DNA of 64,000 nt from positions 1 to 64,000 of the forward strand of contig CAMIOS010000006.1 of NCBI GenBank assembly GCA_946222995.1. The letters run 5' to 3'. Source of the stretch: an uncultured Enhydrobacter sp. (GTDB lineage Bacteria > Pseudomonadota > Gammaproteobacteria > Pseudomonadales > Moraxellaceae). The number at the start of each line of letters is the position of its first letter. Position 1 is the first letter of the stretch. Both the position numbers and the translations under genes were made by a program. The notes under the pieces are model-generated. The model worked only from the letters and a program-made list of their open reading frames with translations. It had not been told where the DNA came from and did no database searches. Below, in pieces: positions 61,656-64,000 of the stretch.

Positions 61656-61865
61656 TTACAATGCAACGATATTGCTGGCTTGGTCACCTTTTTGACCTTG
61701 GGTCACGGTGAATGACACACGTTGCCCTTCGGCGAGGGTTTTAAAACCAGTGCTTGCGATTTGGCTATAATGAGCGAACACGTCTTTGCCGTTTTCTTGC
61801 TCGATAAAACCAAAACCTTTTGCTTCATTAAACCACTTTACGGTACCAGTTACTGTATTTGACAT
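61656..61865 (-). CDS. Cold-shock domain protein, CspA family
   Basis: A single 69-residue cold-shock domain. RNP1 is KGFGFIE and RNP2 DVFAHYS, with aromatic residues for single-stranded nucleic-acid binding. It should act as an RNA chaperone or antiterminator; whether it is cold-induced is not shown. A long leader of about 230 nt with an 8-bp hairpin precedes it, as in cold-regulated csp genes. AAGGA ribosome site. Confidence 0.95.
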   Translation of the reverse strand: MSNTVTGTVKWFNEAKGFGFIEQENGKDVFAHYSQIASTGFKTLAEGQRVSFTVTQGQKGDQASNIVAL

Positions 61866-62209
61866 TGGATTATCCTTTAGATAGATGTTAAAATTTGGTC
61901 AGTTGACCCAAATCCTCTTTGGTATAAAAACGGATTTGGATGGCAACTTGCTTAAAAATAAAGCCCCCAGATACTGGGCAGTATTCAAAAAACGATGCTT
62001 TATTCTCTATAACGCAGGATATTGAATTTACAAACAAAATACTAGGTAACTGATGAATCTGATACGTTTTTAACTTACGACTTTCTTTCTAGCTAAGATC
62101 AGTATAAAGCGTTGGTATATTTTAGCAAGCTTTAAATTAAGTTTTTGAAAAATTAAATATTCTGAATGAAGTACAACTAATCAATCTTTTATAGGTCTTT
62201 ATAGGGCTG
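61866..62209 (-). promoter_or_regulatory. Long 5' leader and promoter region of the cold-shock gene
   Basis: No gene in these 344 bp. A minus-strand promoter is visible: TTGCTA (62123-62128) and TATACT (62101-62106) spaced 16 bp, so transcription would start about 62094 and give a leader of about 230 nt. A hairpin with stem ccaaatcc / ggatttgg lies at 61908-61939, within that leader. Confidence 0.6.
61908..61939 (-). promoter_or_regulatory. Hairpin in the cold-shock gene leader
   Basis: A perfect 8-bp stem (61908-61915 with 61932-61939) encloses a 16-base loop, about 45 nt before the start codon. A temperature-dependent leader structure is possible. Confidence 0.5.
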
Positions 62210-63430
62210 TTAAACCTGTTGACCTACCACAAACCCGCTTGCCCATGCCCATTGAAAATTATAACCGCCCAGCCAGCCTGTCACATCCAGTACCTCCCCA
62301 CAAAAATACAAATTTGACTGAAGTTGACTTTCGAGCGTTTTTGACGAAATCTTATCTGTTGCCACCCCACCCCGTGTTACCTCAGCAGTGCGATAGCCTT
62401 CGGTACCCGATGGGATAATTTTAAAGGTGTTAAGGTGAGTGCCGATTTTTAGCAACGCCTCATCTTTGATATTAGCAAGTTCGATGTCGGCAACTTGGTT
62501 AAATACGAGGTTTTGTAACGTGAGTAAAAGCTTTTTGGGTAGTGGCTCGCCCGCTAAATACTCGTGTAATACCGTCCGAATCAGCGATTTGGGGTGCGAT
62601 TTTTTTTGGGTTAATAAAAATTCAGCGATATCAAGGTGGGGGAAAAAATTAATAAAAATCGGCTCGCCCACCTGCCAGTAATTGGATAATTGTAAACTTG
62701 CAGGGCCTGACAAGCCCCGATGGGTAAATAGCAGCGGTAGTTTAAAACTTATGCGTTCATTAAACAGTACCACCTCATGGCTAATGCCCGATAAGGCTTT
62801 AAAAGCCTCGCCTATTTGGTCAGTCAAGGTAAAAGGGACAAGCCCGGCTGATGTCGGTACAATCGCATGCCCGAATTGCTCGGCGACTTGATAACCAAAC
62901 CCGCTCGCGCCCATGGTGGGGATAGACAAACCACCTGTGGCAATCACCAGCGATTGACAGTAAATTTGACTGATTTGCTCCCCTTGTTGCATGGTTAAAC
63001 AAAAACCATTAGCCATTGCGTTAATGGCTTGGACATGAGTGTTTAGCTGAATACTGACGCTGGCTTGTTGACATTCTGCCAATAGCATTTGCAAAATATC
63101 GTTGGCAGAATTGTCACAAAATAGCTGGCCATGTTCTCGCTCGTGATACGGGATTTGATGGGCTATCACCATACCGATAAAATCCCAGTTGAGATATTTT
63201 GATAAGGCAGATTTGCAAAAGTGCGGATTTTGACCAAGATAATGGGTTGGCTCAACCTCATAATTGGTAAAGTTGCAACGTCCGCCGCCACTCATCAAGA
63301 TTTTTTTGCCCGCTTTATTGGCATGGTCAATGACAAGCACCTGCTTGCCTCGCCTGCCTGCGCTCATGGCACACATCAGACCCGATGCCCCAGCGCCGAT
63401 GATCACGACCTCGGTCGAGGTAATAGTCAT
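62210..63430 (-). CDS. HI0933/YhiN-family FAD-dependent protein
   Basis: A 406-residue flavoprotein with FAD loop VVIIGAGASGLMCAMSAGRRG, the family signature GKKILMSGGGRCNFTN and the C-terminal FCGEVLDVTGWLGGYNFQWAWASG. Bacterial members were annotated as uncharacterised oxidoreductases (BaiN-like); the E. coli homologue YhiN has been reported as RdsA, which forms a dihydrouridine in 23S rRNA. Whether this protein does the same is not known. It is monocistronic and divergent from acs. Confidence 0.85.
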   Translation of the reverse strand: MTITSTEVVIIGAGASGLMCAMSAGRRGKQVLVIDHANKAGKKILMSGGGRCNFTNYEVEPTHYLGQNPHFCKSALSKYLNWDFIGMVIAHQIPYHEREHGQLFCDNSANDILQMLLAECQQASVSIQLNTHVQAINAMANGFCLTMQQGEQISQIYCQSLVIATGGLSIPTMGASGFGYQVAEQFGHAIVPTSAGLVPFTLTDQIGEAFKALSGISHEVVLFNERISFKLPLLFTHRGLSGPASLQLSNYWQVGEPIFINFFPHLDIAEFLLTQKKSHPKSLIRTVLHEYLAGEPLPKKLLLTLQNLVFNQVADIELANIKDEALLKIGTHLNTFKIIPSGTEGYRTAEVTRGGVATDKISSKTLESQLQSNLYFCGEVLDVTGWLGGYNFQWAWASGFVVGQQV

Positions 63431-63521
63431 ACGCTCACTCTTCTCTTATCAATATGATTAACATACATGGCCGTTAGAATACGCCAAATTATTTCATTAA
63501 AAATGTAATTACCTATTTACA

Positions 63522-63550
63522 AGACTAGGCATTTTTTGTCAAACTAGTCT
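63522..63550. promoter_or_regulatory. Inverted repeat upstream of acs
   Basis: A perfect 7-bp repeat AGACTAG/CTAGTCT (63522-63528 and 63544-63550) lies about 40 bp before the acs start. Its position near the promoter or leader suggests an operator or an RNA hairpin. Confidence 0.4.
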
Positions 63551-63587
63551 GACTTATCAAGGATTGATATCACAACAGGGAGTATGT

Positions 63588-64000
63588 ATGAAATCTTATC
63601 CACACAGTGCCGAATTTGCCGCACAAGCCAACTGTAATCCACAACAATACGCAGACACTTATCAAGAATCTATCGCGCATACCGAAGCCTTTTGGGCAAA
63701 ACGTGCTGAGCTGCTCGATTGGATAAAAAAACCCACCAAAATCAAAAATGTGAATTATGATTTGGATAATTTTAGCATCAAATGGTTTGAAGATGGCGAA
63801 TTAAACGTGGCCGTTAACTGCCTTGACCGCCATGTGGCACAAAATCCATATAAACCTGCAATTATTTGGGAGGGTGATCACCCGTCTTTGCACAAAATTA
63901 TCTCTTACAAAGAGCTTCACTCAGAAGTTTGCCGCCTTGGCAGTGCGTTACGCCGTAAAGGGGTCAAAAAAGGCGACCGTGTCACCATTTATTTGCCCAT
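63588..64000 (+). CDS. acs: Acetyl-CoA synthetase, N-terminal part
   Basis: The gene runs off the window end; 137 residues are visible. They contain YQESIAHTEAFWAKRA, FSIKWFEDGELNVAVNCLDRH and ALRRKGVKKGDRVTIYLP, the N-terminal pattern of AMP-forming acetyl-CoA synthetase (acetate + CoA + ATP to acetyl-CoA). The ATG at 63588 has AGGGAG five bases upstream; a 4-bp-earlier ATG is in another frame. It would feed acetate into the TCA cycle encoded nearby. Confidence 0.9.
   Translation, partial: MKSYPHSAEFAAQANCNPQQYADTYQESIAHTEAFWAKRAELLDWIKKPTKIKNVNYDLDNFSIKWFEDGELNVAVNCLDRHVAQNPYKPAIIWEGDHPSLHKIISYKELHSEVCRLGSALRRKGVKKGDRVTIYLP

Overview
The window looks like the chromosome of a gamma-proteobacterium of the family Moraxellaceae (Moraxella/Faucicola/Psychrobacter type). 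This is inferred from the protein sequences and gene order: a dcw block starting directly at rsmH and stopping at mraY, a galU-pgi-ugd-galE block beside a capsule locus as in Acinetobacter, a gltA/sdhCDAB/sucAB-lpd-sucCD cluster, a monomeric NADP isocitrate dehydrogenase and an adhesin-complex-protein homologue. No species is claimed.

Layout. 1-262: 3' end of an IS200/IS605-type element (TnpB C-terminus, right-end hairpins) inserted into the 3' part of a small gene that overlaps an ABC exporter gene. 2.3-9.6 kb: housekeeping and accessory genes (GNAT protein, tRNA-Phe, ACP-like secreted protein, ornithine aminotransferase, serA, a PIN-domain toxin-antitoxin pair, a D-2-hydroxyglutarate dehydrogenase-like flavoprotein, rlmA-like methyltransferase). 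9.6-18.9 kb (minus strand): the peptidoglycan/division block rsmH-ftsL-ftsI-murE-[two unknown genes]-murF-mraY. 19.1-24.0 kb (minus strand): galU-pgi-ugd-like-galE; the ugd-like protein has lost all the catalytic residues I could align. 24.3-37.6 kb: a strongly AT-rich capsule locus. Its plus-strand arm has a coiled-coil protein, a very large multidomain glycosyltransferase, a second glycosyltransferase and a Tat-targeted beta-helix protein. The converging minus-strand arm has ctrA-GT4-manC-ctrB-ctrC-ctrD (ABC-dependent capsule export plus GDP-mannose supply). 37.8-52 kb: the TCA cluster sdhCDAB, sucAB-lpd-sucCD on minus and gltA divergent on plus, then icd (minus). 54.7-64 kb: a MltB-type lytic transglycosylase, small unknown genes, a DUF4062 protein with an in-frame repeat, murI, a DUF1285 protein, ETF-ubiquinone oxidoreductase, a cold-shock protein with a long leader, an HI0933/YhiN flavoprotein and the start of acs.

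How it fits together. GalU, Pgi, GalE and ManC supply UDP-glucose, UDP-galactose and GDP-mannose to the capsule glycosyltransferases, and CtrABCD would export the polymer. The TCA genes form adjacent transcription units separated by recognisable hairpins. The least ordinary items are the Ugd-like pseudoenzyme, the capsule arm with the Tat beta-helix protein and coiled-coil/giant GT pair, the TA module between serA and its probable metabolic partner, and a possible small RNA between sucA and sdhB.
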